Shown here: positions 34,646-47,097 of the stretch, one piece after another
Layout of the letters: each line of letters starts with the position of its first letter
Position numbering within the stretch: position 1 is the stretch's first letter
Assembly: GCA_958295665.1 (NCBI GenBank)
Contig: OY282558.1
Span: 353,877,034-353,941,033, forward strand
Source: Tipula vernalis
Lineage: Eukaryota; Arthropoda; Insecta; Diptera; Tipulidae
Length of the DNA stretch: 64,000 bases
Direction of reading: 5' to 3'
Notes under the pieces: generated by a model
Seen by the model: the letters and a program-made list of their open reading frames with translations, nothing else
The model's database searches: none
What the model was told of the DNA's origin: nothing
Position numbers and translations under genes: made by a program

Positions 34646-34788
34646 CCTTATTCTATAAAAAATAAGATAATGTGTAAACGGGTAAACTTTGTGATTTTTT
34701 ATTAAAATTACATTAAATTGTTTTTCGATCCTCTTTTCGTTCACTGTTTATCATGTGTAAACATTATCTTATTTTTTATAGAATAAGG
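34646..34788. mobile_element. MITE, 143 bp, nearly palindromic
   Basis: CCTTATTCTATAAAAAATAA at the left equals the inverted right end exactly over at least 28 bases (to GATAATGT), and the arms continue with TTTACAC-like tracts. The centre is about 60 bp. One of the cleanest palindromic elements in the window. Confidence 0.85.
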
Positions 34789-34789
34789 C

Positions 34790-35720
34790 TACTGAATAAT
34801 AATATGAAGAATTGCTTTTATGAATTTAGTGCTTTATAATGCAATTAAGCATCGTTCATATCTACGCCATGAAAGCTAATCTCAATGAAAGAAACACAAT
34901 GCGAGTTATAGTCAAAGGAATTGTATTGGAAAAAACCGATTGTGCAGATGCGAAATGTTCCGAAAAGTCAGAATTTTACACAAAGCAAGCCTTTACTGTA
35001 GCACAAAATGGTACTTACTAAGCTATCTTTAGTTTTACTAGTGCACGTCAGATTTTGTCACATTTTGTGAAATTGTTTGGCATTTTAACAAATTGGCCCT
35101 ACCATCATATGGAGTAATGTTTATTGATTTAGTGACTACACTACTTGTAGTACCTGAGCTTTTATTTTAATTTCACCAGAAGGCTGTTGCTATGAAAATT
35201 TTACAAGTTTTGATTTGAATAGATCAATTATTACAAAAAAATAAAAACGGGTCTCTTAAATGATGTCCATACATGTTGAAATTGAAACATTTATGAAAAA
35301 TATCTCAGGGAACATAGTTGAAAATTTGTGACGTTTTCATACAAAAAATCCCTCTTAGAAAAAAAGTGATTCACCATGTTTGTAACCCTTTTATAACAGC
35401 TGTTTTTTTTAAATGTTGGCTTTGTAAAATCAAGGATGCTTTGGTAAAAGTCGCAGATGGCTTGGTAGAAAATATACTGCCACACTGCAGCCCTCTCTTT
35501 ATCTGTCATTTCACCGTTCTTTTCATTGCGCAGCGATTATCTTGGTTCTTCGTTGGGTCTGTTTTGCTCCTGTTATACTGTGTCTCGACGTACCTTGCTA
35601 TCCGGAACCTTGCTATCAACAATTTCGCCTCAAAGATCGAATCAATTCTGAGCGGATATTTACAATTAAATTAAAACGTTTTAAAGCCCAATAAAAAGCT
35701 CAACTTCAATGTTTTTTTCT
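34790..35720. other. Unassigned repeat-like DNA with overlapping open frames
   Basis: 35276-35345 resembles 55895-55960 (GTTGAAATT-AAAC-TTTATGAAA then AATTTGT-ACGTTT), and 35120-35230 resembles 37490-37600 (TTTCACCAGAA-CTGTTGCTAT). This is therefore a dispersed repeat. Frames of 118 codons (plus, 35318-35674) and 72 codons (minus, 35291-35509) overlap. Neither shows a family motif that I know. Confidence 0.3.
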
Positions 35721-38075
35721 TAGGGATATTTGAAATTCTGCTTTCCCTTTGTCAGAAAATGATTGGAAAACAAGTTTAGTTTAATCAGCATATATAACAA
35801 GCGAATTTATTAAGAGGAGCTTTAGTAAAATAAAAAATCAGGACATTTATTTTAACAGCGACTGTGTGATTTTTAGGTGTTCTCGATTGGTCAATTTTTC
35901 GCAATTTCTTTGTAATCAATAAAATTATGGAAAGTTTTTCTATAGAAATGTTTCAAATTTGCTCCTGTCCAATAAACATATTAAACTAATAGTCAAAACT
36001 AATCTCATTGTCACCACACACAAAAGAAAACAAATTCTATATCAAATACAATTTTTTTTGCTTTTTTTTGTTTAATCCTAATCCCATTTACGTTTAAAAT
36101 AAAAGTTCTTGGAATAAAATAAAATAAAATCTTATTTAATTCGAAATATTTTTTTTGTTGGTTTTTTTTTTTTTTTTTTATTAAAAGGATTATGAAAATA
36201 TAAGAAAATTAATAAATGAAAAAAATCCTCCAATTTGGCTTTATTTTGCTCAAATTAATTTATTTTTATTTTATTAATTCTACACCACAGAAAAACTAAA
36301 TCCTGTATATTGGGAATTAGGAATTATAAAAATAAAATGTTAATACTACTAAAAATAAAAATTTATAGTCAAACAAAGTTTGTATCTTTCCATGTTAAAT
36401 TTAAATTTTGTTAGTGTCCCTCAGGAAGAATATTTATATATGTGAGGATAGAATGGCATAACAAAAGCTCTTAAATTAATATATTTTTATTATTACAATA
36501 TGATAAAAAAAAATAAAAATACAGATATTATTTTTAAGACAGATATTATTTTTAAGTCCCCAAATTAATTTTGGTGGCTTTTTTGCTGCCCGCATTTATA
36601 ACGTTGAGGTTTTTTCATTTGCGCTTTTTCCTTATAAGTTTTTTTCTGGTCACCATTTTATGGAACAGCAACGTTTGAAATTAATCAATTGTTGGTGCTG
36701 GCAACGAAATCGGTTACTTATGATCGCATTATATGCAGTTAATTATTCACAGAACACAACTTGTGAATTAAAAATCAACTCGAAATCATGTTTCATGAAA
36801 CAGCAAAGAAATGCCAAGCTGAGCTTCACTTTGGTGAAGTGGCCACCGAGGAGTGGTCCTCGGCATTAAAAACGATTTAGTGTATTCTAGTTGTCTGTGA
36901 CATTTTAAGAGCTAGGTCAGAATCGAAACCGATGTTGCTATTGATGTGTTTAGATAATAGCCTATAAAACGAGAGCCTTCGAGAGTACAAAACCGTAATC
37001 ATACGTCATAATTTTTTATCAGCTTTTTTAGTGGTCTAATTTTTTACTGTTCCCCATACGAATCCGTAGCAAAAATGATTTTTTTAACTTCAACTTTCTC
37101 AAAGAAAAAACCAAAAACGTTATAAAGCATTTGTTTTAAAAGTTTTCTAAATACTTTTAACAACAATTTACAAAAAAGCTATGTATATGGGTATTAGGTA
37201 TAATAAATATTCAGTGCCGAAATATTTAAATTAAATTATGCCTAAAATATATTTTTCCAACTTTCATTTTGAAAAATACATCAAAGTTGGCTCTGACGAT
37301 GTAAAATACTACGTGTCACTAAATTTATCTTTGCTAGTGTACCTCAGGGGTCTATAGCAATTTTTACCCTTTCTTAATATTTGGTGAATTTGTTTTGTTT
37401 TTTTATAATTTCTGAGCTTGAAATTTTTCCAGGAAGTAATTTCTGGTTCGATTTAACCAAATTTGTGCTGCCATCTATATAATGTGTATCGACTTATTGA
37501 CCTCACGATTTGTAGTAAGCTTTTGTTTCATTTTCACCAGAACACTGTTGCTATATAAAAGAATTTTACATTTTTTGTTTTAATAAACCAATGGGGTATG
37601 CTTATAGTAAAAATATCTACCGCTATTTTTTGTCAGCACCTTCGATTTCACGATAGAATGAGAATGAAATTTTCTATATATCGAACTGTTTGGTGAAAAT
37701 TAATAACATGAAGCAATAAAATTTTTGTGTTAAAAATAAAAACTCGGTTTTTTATCGAATTCTATCTAAAATAGTGAAATTAAGCTTAACGTCAAAAAAT
37801 TGTGTATTCCCTGTTTCTGTCGCACAACTTATAAATATTTAAAAATTGTTTCATGTTGTGTTTTTGGTCAGACATACAAACTGCTTGCAAATAAATTAAG
37901 TTTTTGTACAATTTTACTTTAGTGTTGCATAAACCAAAATATTAACAAATTAAATGTTTTACTTAAATTAAGTTTATGGCAAGGTCTTAATAGAAGTAGT
38001 AGTTGCCAAATAAAAGTTGTGCCTGCAGCCTGTCAGCAGCCATCACAGATACTAATGAACAATATCTAAATTTAT
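35720..38075. other. AT-rich, no gene seen
   Basis: Long T- and A-runs. The only notable part is the ~110-bp similarity of 37490-37600 to 35120-35230. A C- and G-richer stretch at 36660-36870 is open for 69 codons but matches nothing known to me. Confidence 0.4.
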
Positions 38076-38080
38076 TAGCA

Positions 38081-38337
38081 CTGGGGCCCTATTCTCGAAT
38101 TTCACATCCATTTTTCACATGCGGACATCTGTCAAAATTCATCAAAACGTTCGAAAATTTTAATTCGTATATAAAACACATGGGGTATGGACATTTTCCT
38201 GTATGGGGAATTTCTTCCAACTGCTTATACTCATTCGGAAATATTCCCTTAGTACCAAAATAATTCAATTTTTATGAATTTTGACAAATGTCCACATGTG
38301 GAAAATGGATGTGGAATTCGAGAATAGGGCTCCTGGA
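38081..38337. mobile_element. MITE, about 257 bp
   Basis: The left arm GGGCCCTATTCTCGAATTTC and the inverted right arm GAGCCCTATTCTCGAATTCC stay paired for about 60 bp (through ACATCCATTTT-CACATG and GACAT-TGTCAAAATTCAT). The interior is non-coding. Confidence 0.82.
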
Positions 38338-38489
38338 CAATAAAAATATGGAATGGTTGACTCCTGCCATTATTTAATTATATTTTAAGGTAAAGGTGGC
38401 AGTAAAGGCGATTAGCAAAACAGAAGGCTGTTTTATTCACCCTTCTCTAAGAAAATTTTGTTTTCAATTAATTCCGGTTTGTTTTTTTT

Positions 38490-39230
38490 AAATTACTTGT
38501 AGCGCCAAAACGAAAAAATCAATCGACTATAATATTCTATTAAATGCGACTAAAGAACAGCGGCCAATTATAAAGGCTTCATGCACTTGCCTAGCCGGTA
38601 CCAGCATATATTCGGCTTGTAAGCAAATAAGTGCTAGCTTATTTGCCACAGAATTTTATGGCTTTGTAGGTGAATCAAAATTGAATAAAAGTTGCCCAAA
38701 ACAACTAGTGCAACTCAGTGCATCAAAAACAGAAGAATTCACTAACAGTCTGATAAATTACAATGCCGCAATGCTAGTTTAAAGCATATTTTTCACGATC
38801 ACGGTTATTGTGAAAATTTAATGTTAATTTACTTACACAAAATTAATTATGTTGACGACAAATCTAGAGTAAATATCGAAGGAAAAACCGCAATCCAAAG
38901 GTTCTGTGGTGAAACGAAATAATAACGAGAATAATTGACCCAGTATGCCACTGTGTTATCACTACTATGAGAACAAAAAATTATTGTACTTAGTCGGTTT
39001 ATTTATAGATCAAGATCACAATTTTTTAGCGGCTACGCCCGATGGGATTAGTGCAGGAGTGGTTAACCTTCTGACGCTAAATATATCCAAGGCGAACGAA
39101 TGAAAAGGAATCATTAGTATTTTACTCAATGCCAGATGCAAATGCATGTCACGAAAATTCATAAACTTGATTTTATTGTGACTACCTCACAAGCGATTTT
39201 AATGGACAATATAAAATATAATGAAGGTAT
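38490..39230 (+). pseudogene. SWIM zinc finger plus YqaJ-type exonuclease relic
   Basis: A plus-strand frame at 38545-38760 gives IIKASCTCLAG and, further on, the C-x-x-I-S-A-x-LFATEFYGF tract of a SWIM-type zinc-binding domain. At about 39000-39050 another frame gives FIDQDHNFLAATPDGI, with the catalytic D of YqaJ/lambda-exonuclease-like nucleases. At about 39115-39225 YFTQCQMQMHVTKIHKLDF matches the Q-x-Q-x-H motif region of the same fold. The E-x-K between them is lost in a frameshift. In animals such genes are usually carried by DNA transposons rather than by phages. A transposase relic lies tail-to-tail just downstream. Confidence 0.7.
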
Positions 39231-39319
39231 GATGGCCCAAAATATTATACAAATACAGAAATATTAAGAATAATATTTTGTTCCATATTTTATTAATTAT
39301 TCTTTATTTATTGAGTTAT

Positions 39320-39700
39320 CTGAATCGATAATTTATGCTTCGTTATAGCTTGCGTTTTCCTTTCCTAATTTGTGATTTCTTTTGAAATATAGCGCATAAT
39401 CTTAAAAAACGGGTATATTTCAAACAACACCCTTATTTGATAACAAATCCGAGTTGTCGAAACCTTTATCCACTAACAGAAAGTCGCCTCATTGTAATTT
39501 ATTTCATATATTCGACTTTTGGAATATTTCTCTGTCTGAAATCGCACCTCCAAGGAATTCAGACGCAAAAATGACCAATCCATTTTCATCAACAGCAATT
39601 AATATTGTGAAGGTAGTTTTATTCTTATTTGATAAAAACGTTTATTGATGCTAATTGGAATTCTCTGATTTCTCCATTGGCGCGATATAAGATATTAGCT
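39320..39700 (-). pseudogene. DDE_Tnp_4-like (Harbinger/ISL2EU-type) transposase relic
   Basis: On the minus strand from 39620 the frame gives LIAVDENGLVIFASEFLGGAISDREIFQKS, followed after a short frame change by GDFLLVDKGFDNSDLLSNKGV (about 39490-39430). (These are two adjacent tracts, each quoted only as motif.) They match the second and third catalytic blocks of DDE_Tnp_4 transposases: the G-x-x-SD motif and the D-K-GF motif. Stops and frameshifts interrupt it. It faces the YqaJ relic tail to tail, 90 bp away. Confidence 0.65.
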
Positions 39701-41015
39701 TTCGGTTTTGGTATTTAAATAGCGTTGATCATTGAGGCCTATTTCAGGATGGATTATTTCAAATTTTTTTTTCAGAATCAAACTTTATAAAAAATTGAAA
39801 TGTTTTGAGCCGAACGCAGTGAAATAGTGTAATTGGTCATTCAAGATGTGTAACGAACTGGTAAGATTTCGTTAACAGAAGATGGAATCAGAGGTCTGGT
39901 GCGGTCTGGTAGCTGGCTAGAGCTCACGGTGTGTCGTTGGGGTTTCCAGACTTGATCCCCTGTTTGAATAACCGCATGAGAAAAAGAATAACCAAAAAAC
40001 GAAGAAAAAGAAAAACTAAACAATGTCTGCCACACCATCATCCCTGAGAAATGATCAACACATGTGTTGCTCTCTCTGACAGCCTGCCATAAGAGAACAA
40101 CACTACCGTAGGAATATGAAAGAACCGACCCAGCGCTAGGAGCCTACCTCACAACTAATCCGATCACACCATCGAAGATTACTCCCTCATGGTGTAATCG
40201 AATATTTTCTCAATAAAAAGAACAACAACAGTATAATTGATAGCAAAACCAGAAAACCCGTAAGAAGAAGAAATAAAAAAAAATTGCTAAAGAATAACTG
40301 TAATGCTGATAACGAAAAATATGATTAATGATGGTGGATGAAAATTTAACTGTAACTATTGTAACAAATACATGTGAAAAATAACAACGGTAAGTAATAA
40401 TAACAAGTGATCATAAAATCTGATAGAAAAGGAAAAAAAATCGAATAAGAAGAAATAACGGAAGCATAAAAAAAATCAATAAACAATAGTGTCTTGCCTA
40501 CGTGGCTACACGATGATAAAGCTGTGAATAAAATGTACCTATGTATTGGATTAGGACTTTTTTGACTCCTTTGAATTTGAAAAAGTACCAAAGTACTTTC
40601 GACCCAAAAAAGTATTTTCATTAAATATAAACGAGTAGAAGGAAATCCTAGCTATCGAAAAGCGTGTGAACGGCGAATTCTATAAAGCACATTTGGATGA
40701 CATTGATACGATTGAGGAAATCCATTTTGACCTTCAATTTAAATTGGATACGAGAAAAGCCGCATTCGATTTATTGATCTTCGCCTGAGATTTGGAAACG
40801 AGAGAACTACCACGATCATTCGACCTGCTACTTAACTTGGATACGGAGAATTCACAAAAGATTGAATTGACCAGCGCCTTACAACCAGACACGAGAAATT
40901 TCCAATTCTACAACAATAAATAAACTTTAGACATCTGTGCTTTACAAATGTATTTATGCAGAAATTCAGACCGGACTCATTGGCGACACTTTGTTCGTGG
41001 TCCTTCGAGCCGGAT

Positions 41016-41023
41016 TGGCGCCC
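41016..41023 (+). other. Possible retroviral primer-binding site
   Basis: TGGCGCCC follows CTTCGAGCCGGAT. This sequence is used as the minus-strand primer site by several insect LTR retroelements. About 30 bp before it GGCGACACTTTGTTCGTGG resembles leader text of such elements. The downstream frames (41050-41710) are gag-like only in amino-acid composition, and no LTR ends were confirmed. Confidence 0.28.
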
Positions 41024-41729
41024 TTTTTTAATAATCTTGGAGTAAATTCAAAATGACAAAATTTAATACATACGAATATCAATTAACAAAAATGGCTATT
41101 TAAACTGCGATAGTGAGAAACTTGAAGTTAAAAATTTATTGAGAACGTTTCGAACAATAACTGTGAAATTTACGAAATTTTTGAGAAAATAACCTCATAT
41201 TGAGTACTCGTACAATGGAAATAAAAAAATGCAGATCGCTTCTAGAAGACGGATGGGTGGAATTCCTAATGATTCCATTTGATCTGAAGCCAACTAAACA
41301 AATGGGAAAAATTCCATGAGAAAATCAAGTTTCACAAAATAATATCTCGATGAACGGTATAATACAAACTCAAAATAATTTTCTTCAAGAACTATGAGAT
41401 CGATACGCCAATCAATTCAGAGAAAACCTGGAAATTTAGCGTACGAGTAGATTGCAGAAACCAATTATAAAATAAATAATATGATAAGTAAGATTGTTGA
41501 AGAACAATGGTATTAATCGGAACTTCAATTTATTTAATACAATCGGTGTCATCCCGAAACAAAATCAAATCATACTGGAAAATGCAGCCAAAATAGTGGA
41601 AAAACTAAATTGCAACCAATTGTTCAATCGCAGTAACCGTTATTCCAGGAAACAGCAAACATATCGAGATCTCAGTACATCAGTTAATTATATGCTTAAG
41701 CGAAATTAGTAGTACTTCCAAGTGAAACA

Positions 41730-44700
41730 GTTGAACAAAAACAAAACAGTTCGGAGAAAATGAAAAACTCCAGTGATGATAATATTGCAAAGGGTCGAAA
41801 TATATTGTATTTAAATTTAACACAAATACAAACGATAAAATTAAAAACAAAACAGCTTTAGATAAAAATAAAACCAGTGATAATGAAAATGGAACTAAAT
41901 CCGAGATTAAAGAAAATAATAAATAAAAACTACGGGCAATGGCAATATTGGTACTGGAACCGACAACAATAGTGAATGTAAGATGAACAAGTGAGATGTC
42001 ATTAAATACTCCAGAGACAACGAAAAATATGGCAGTGATTACTAGCAAAAGCTGGCACTGATACACTAACCACCGAACCCCAGAATATTTAGATTATTCG
42101 AAAAGTCTTTTACTCTGCGGCAGTTTAAAACCTTAACTCAAGTATTCGGGCTGTTTCAATTAATCGAATGTTATTTTAAGAAAAAAACAAAATAATTTGG
42201 AAAATTAGATATGTTTGGGTTCGTCCTGCAACCATCAGCTACTTCAATACTAAGCAATATTCGTATACGCGGATTTTCGAAATTTGAGATGGAAGCTTAA
42301 AACGGTTAAATGCTTTTTAGATTATTCCAATCTTCCGGCTGTTAATTTGCAATCTTTATTTTATACAAACATAGAATTCCTGAAAAATCCAAAGATGACT
42401 GGAAAATCGCAAAATATAAAACGTCGTTACGAATTCTTAGATGGAATTTCAACAAAATCTTAAGTTGAAATCTAAATTAAAATTTTTTGATTGAATTTTC
42501 TTAAAATAAAAAGTAGTAGTTTTATGTTTGCATGACAGATTTCAAACCAGAAAATGAGTCATTACGGTTTAGCAAAACACCAGGCCTATTTTTTTTTAAA
42601 TTAAAAGAAATGAATGAACTTTACTGGGTTGGTAGCTCCTTCGTCGCCTCGTAACAACTCATTTACCGCCGTTGTGACGTAAGTAACTATTAATAATAGC
42701 TTTTAAAAAAAATCAAATTGTAGCAAGAATTTTTTATTGAAATTCCTTTCGGTAAAACGGGATCCTTCGGTTAGTTTCTTCTTGTTATTAACTCGTAATT
42801 AAATCTATGTTGATTACTTTCTTAAGCCATTTAGGTTTTTATATATTTTCATTAAAAAACATCACAAGCAACGAAAAAAATCAAACTAAATTATCGCTTA
42901 CAAATGCGATTCGACGATTGTCGCATTAAACCTTTAATAATACTGGTATGGGCAATGGGGCCGAAGGAGGGGTAAAAATCAATAAAATTTTAAACCCAAA
43001 GATCTCTTCTTCAAACAAGCTGATATTTTTTTTCAAGTAAAAAGTACTTTCGGGCCTGAAAGAGTACTCTCTCGTGCATGGAAAAAGTACTATCAGAAAT
43101 ACTCTTGGATCATCCCTGATGTATATATTTTAAAATAAATAAAAGAAACGGGGAGAAAAAAAACCTGTGACAGTCAAAATAGGCTCACAATAAAATTGGA
43201 ATCAATCAAAAAAAAAACCCACAAAATTACGTTAATCATAAAGAATTTTTTTTTTTTTTTTAGTTATATAATATAGAAACTACACGGTACCTGTTTTAGA
43301 CCCGTCCGGCCTGATCTGCTCACTCGCACACTTGACGCAGATAACCCCTCACACTCCGCCTGCGGCCCGCTGGTTTGGCAGGTCGCCGCTCACCAAATAT
43401 GGTACTTCACAAATTGCCATCAACGTGATTTAATAAATGGCACTTTTTATCAATAAATTAACTGTTTTTCATCACAAAATTAATTAAAAAATGTTTATTG
43501 TTTTTTTAAACGCACTAAACACGCATGATTGGTTTACTTAAATTTTCAAACTTATATTGAATGCGTGTCCGACTCGTATATAGAGACCCCAAGTTTTTAG
43601 TACGCTTTTACCTGATTTTATTTTTGATGCGCGCTTTGATCTTTTTTTCAAATTTAGTTTAACTGCACTGATTAAGAAAACACAATCACAATAGTGACTC
43701 ACAAGAATGTGAATTTTTTTTCTATTCCTTTTCTTTAAATTTTTGAATTTTAGAATCGTTCTGTATGCGTCTATGCAACTGAAGACTGATTTTTATGTAA
43801 AGAACTCAAATTTTTTTTGGATTTTAACAAAAACAAATTTAACTTTTATATATTTATTATTAAAATTTATATTTTTTTTTTCACACACGTATTAAATAAA
43901 AAAATTAATTGAATTACTTAACAATTATTTGTCTCACTCGAACTTTATTTAACAAAAAACTGTATGAAAAACGTCTGATAATTTTAAGGAAAAATTAACA
44001 GAAATTTTAACAACTCAACCGATCAGAAATCCACTCACAACTTAACTTTGTTAAAATTATTATTTTACATCGAATAATCAAAAAAAAATCTTCGCTACCG
44101 AACACCCGCTCTCGCGTCGTATAGCCACGTATGCATCACTCACACACACGTCACACCAACATCATAACAAAGAAAAAACCAAAAATGCTCTCTTAAACGA
44201 ACATACTAGAATAACACTACAAGAGAAGACACAACAATATCAAGCCAATTATCATCTCTATTCTACTAAACGAGGTACACAAATTAAAACAAATGAGTGG
44301 TGCACCCGGTGCACGTGACATCAATTTAATTTTCCCCATATACAGTAAACTCACAATACAATGAAAGAAAAATAAACGAACGCTCATATTTGATATATAA
44401 AGTAAACTACATATATACAATTGCGCGGATGATTACGCAATCAGGGGCGGCGTAACATATGTTTGAAAACCAAATAAGGATTTGCGAGAGTTAATATCAT
44501 CTTGCTTTTAGTTTGCACGGTGGTTTGTATTGCTGTTTGTAATGTTACATTGGCGCAGTAATCATTAGTTTCTTTAGAAATTAGTTAAGTAGCATCTGAA
44601 AATGAGGTTGTCTAAAATAATTTTCCATAAACAATATTAGTATTTGTTTTAATTAAATTTAAATCATTTTCAAGGCACCAAAAATTATTAAAAACTAAAA

Positions 44701-45085
44701 AAAATTATAAAAATTACGAATATATTAAAACATACAGTCATAACAATATTTATATAACAATTGTGTATATACAAACTATTTTTCACAACAAACAACAAAG
44801 TTTATTTTGTTGGTCTCGACACGGAAAACATTTTATTTACACAGTGTCCTTGACCAAGCCAATTTTATGTTGTTATTTTCTATGTACAGTTTTGTATATA
44901 CGAGTAACAAATTAATTTTATACACGTAAAATTTTAGTTTGGTTTTACGAAATTTTTAATAATATTTTTATAATTAGCTAGTTTGGAAACGGTTTATAAT
45001 CTACTTTGTAATTTACTTGATTTTTGGATGTTAAAATATGACACGCTTTTTAAAAATTGTGTTTTCTTTGTTTGTTCAATCATAT
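41730..45085. other. No gene seen; possible hAT end near 43121
   Basis: AT-rich and non-coding. At 43030-43121 the text (AAAAAGTACTTTCGGGCC ... GGATCATCCCTGA) read on the minus strand starts CAGGGATGATCC, a hAT-like terminus. A partner end was not found, although AAAGTACTTTCGACCC at 40590 resembles its subterminal part. A G/C-richer patch at 43285-43420 and another at 44090-44160 hold no recognised gene. Confidence 0.35.
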
Positions 45086-45087
45086 CC

Positions 45088-45368
45088 TAAAGTGGCCCCA
45101 TTATCAAAATCAAATTTGTGTTTTGCGATTATTTAAGCATTACGAGTTTCGAGCTACGAGAAATTGTGAAAAGGCGATTATGTGTAGACATTACGAGTTC
45201 TCGTAATTGCGACTTGTTGTTGTTTTTTTACTCGTAGAAGTTTTTGAGTACGATAGACAACTCGTAATGATTAAAATAATTATTTTTAAAGAAAATTTGT
45301 CAACCTATTTCAAGTTCTCGAAACTCGTAACTCGTAATACGAGAGATACATAATTGCACCTCTGATCT
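45088..45368. mobile_element. MITE with TTACGAGTT-type arms
   Basis: GCATTACGAGTTTCGAGCTACGAG at 45138-45161 pairs with the inverted form of the tract at about 45318-45345 (TTACGAGTTACGAGTTTCGAG). The outer ends (GTGGCCCCATTATC and, inverted, GAGGTGCAATTATG) match loosely. It abuts the left end of the Penelope-like element. Confidence 0.5.
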
Positions 45369-46437
45369 GTATGTTACATACGTGTGACATTGTTGGAATT
45401 TATTAATTTTGTTTAGTTAGTCTCTCCCACATAGCATGAAGCATGGAACCTTTCCATTGAATTTTGTATATAAGACCGTCTTTTTGTACTTCAGGTATTT
45501 TATCTTTTAATTTTGAATAACCATCGTAAGCTTTATTTAAAATTTTGGTAGCTAGTATCAATGTTTTCGAGTCATTTTTTTAGAATTTTCTTAATTTATT
45601 CAGTCAAATTTGGTACGTACGTCATTGACCAGATGATTTTACTCAGTATTTTTTGGTTTTTTATTTTGGTATGTATTTATTGGGGTTTTGTTATCAATTT
45701 ATTAATGAGTTTTTCTGGAAAATTATTCCTCGATAACGTGTCCTTAATTTTGTTTATGTTTTTTTTTGTCAGAATTCACTGTCAGTAAGATGTATTACTC
45801 TTTTAATGAATGTATACGCTAAATTTCGGGTGAATTGAAATAAAATTCAGTAGCGTATTCGACGCAATTTCTTTTTGTACCATTCTGTCTATTTAATTTA
45901 AGTTTAAAAATGCCAAAGAGTTATTCGTGTCTTCTTGTTCTTCAGTGAATTGTAAAATGAATTGATTAAATTTTTAATGATGTCAATTGCCGTCTTACTT
46001 TGGGAATTTTACAACAACAATGCCGTGTATTTTCATCCCCTAATGAATAGATTCAAATCAAGTTCTTGTTGGTATAGAATTATTTTAGTAATAATTTTGA
46101 ATTTTTTTTGTTGTTTTTTTTTTTTAATTTTTAATGTTAATTGGTAAAAGTAAATAACTATTATCTATCATACAAACGTCTAAAATCTTACAAAAATCGT
46201 TTTTGGTTAATATACAATTTTAAGTTTAATTTACGAAATTGCTAATTTTGCGGTATCTACAGATACATTCGTAAATAATGATACTACGTCTAAAGATGCT
46301 ACTATATCATTATCGTCAGTTTGGACAGTTTTAATTAAATCTTTGAAAATAAATGAATTTTTAATGGTGAATTTGCTTTTTTCGGTTAATATATTCAACA
46401 TTTTATAACAAAATTTTGACAGATTATAAGCCGGGGA
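45362..46437 (-). pseudogene. Penelope-like RT core and C-terminal region
   Basis: Minus strand from 46437: SPAYNLSKF and FTIKNSFIFKDL, then DIVASLDVVSLFTNV (46280-46320) with the first catalytic Asp of Penelope-type RT. The open frame stops at 46231. The second catalytic box (Y-x-DD) is not recognisable. A FILQFTEEQE-x-x-x-x-SLAFLN tract (about 45990-45920) marks the RT thumb. The C-terminus (YVPNLTEKI-like) is in the arm at about 45600-45560. The GIY-YIG region in this arm is more decayed than in the right arm. Confidence 0.8.
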
Positions 46438-47097
46438 GGGGAATTGATGGCGCGGATTCTTTCCAAGGACCTCACTTCTTATTTGATAGTCCAGGATTTT
46501 TTCCATCGTCTTCAAAAGAAACGATGTGAGGCTAATTGGCCGATATGCCCTGGCCTGGGTGTCTGGACGACCTCTGCCCTTTGGTATAAAGACCACATTT
46601 ACTTTCCTCCACAGTTTCGGAATATAGTTAAAAGCATGGCTTGCCCGAAACATCTGGATCAAGCTGGGGAGTATTTCCTCAATACCTTTTTGAAGTGAAG
46701 CTGGAAAGATACCATCCCTTCCAGCGGATTTGAAAGGTTTGAAAGACCCAGTAGCCCATCGCACCTTGCTGGGTGTGAAAATTTTCCCAGAGAGACTCCA
46801 GATCCTACTGTGAGGCGCATAGGCCACCTCACTTGAAGGATCATGCGAGTCCTCTTGGGCTCCTACCACTACTGAATGCGGAAAGTGGGTCTCTAACAGT
46901 ACCTCTAAGGTTTCCTTCCGGTTTTCAGTGAACCCCCCATCTTGCTTCTGGAGAAGTCCTAAACCATTTGAATGATCCTTGAAAAGGACTTTCTGGAGAC
47001 GAGCTGCAGAGGGCAATTCATTGATTCCCTCACAGAAATTCCTCCAGGTAGCCCTTTTGGATCTCCTTAGTTCGAGATTAAATTCCGTCAAGGCCAT
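46231..47097 (-). CDS. Chimeric LINE-Penelope reading frame, 288 codons
   Basis: A single uninterrupted frame. Residues about 1-219 are the linker and RT blocks 0-2 of a LOA/R1-type LINE: FKPFKSAGRDGIFPA, LWRKVNVVFIPKGRG, YRPISLTSFLLKTMEK. Residues about 222-288 are Penelope-type RT (SPAYNLSKF to SLDVVSLFTNV). The junction is at about 46432-46440. The two families are unrelated in gene order, so this is a rearrangement product, not an ancestral gene. It lacks both catalytic YADD-type boxes and should not polymerise. Whether it is transcribed is unknown. The ATG chosen by length lies inside the LINE linker; the LINE frame upstream (47333-47088) overlaps it with a frameshift. Confidence 0.6.
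   Translation of the reverse strand: MALTEFNLELRRSKRATWRNFCEGINELPSAARLQKVLFKDHSNGLGLLQKQDGGFTENRKETLEVLLETHFPHSVVVGAQEDSHDPSSEVAYAPHSRIWSLSGKIFTPSKVRWATGSFKPFKSAGRDGIFPASLQKGIEEILPSLIQMFRASHAFNYIPKLWRKVNVVFIPKGRGRPDTQARAYRPISLTSFLLKTMEKILDYQIRSEVLGKNPRHQFPSPAYNLSKFCYKMLNILTEKSKFTIKNSFIFKDLIKTVQTDDNDIVASLDVVSLFTNVSVDTAKLAIS

Noticed and set aside
39880..40060. tRNA-derived SINE
   Set aside because: GACTTGATCCC resembles a B box, but the A-box match is poor, and no cloverleaf or A-rich tail could be defined.
43030..43121. Complete hAT element ending at CATCCCTGA
   Set aside because: Only one hAT-like end was seen; no matching opposite TIR or 8-bp duplication was found between 40 and 43 kb.
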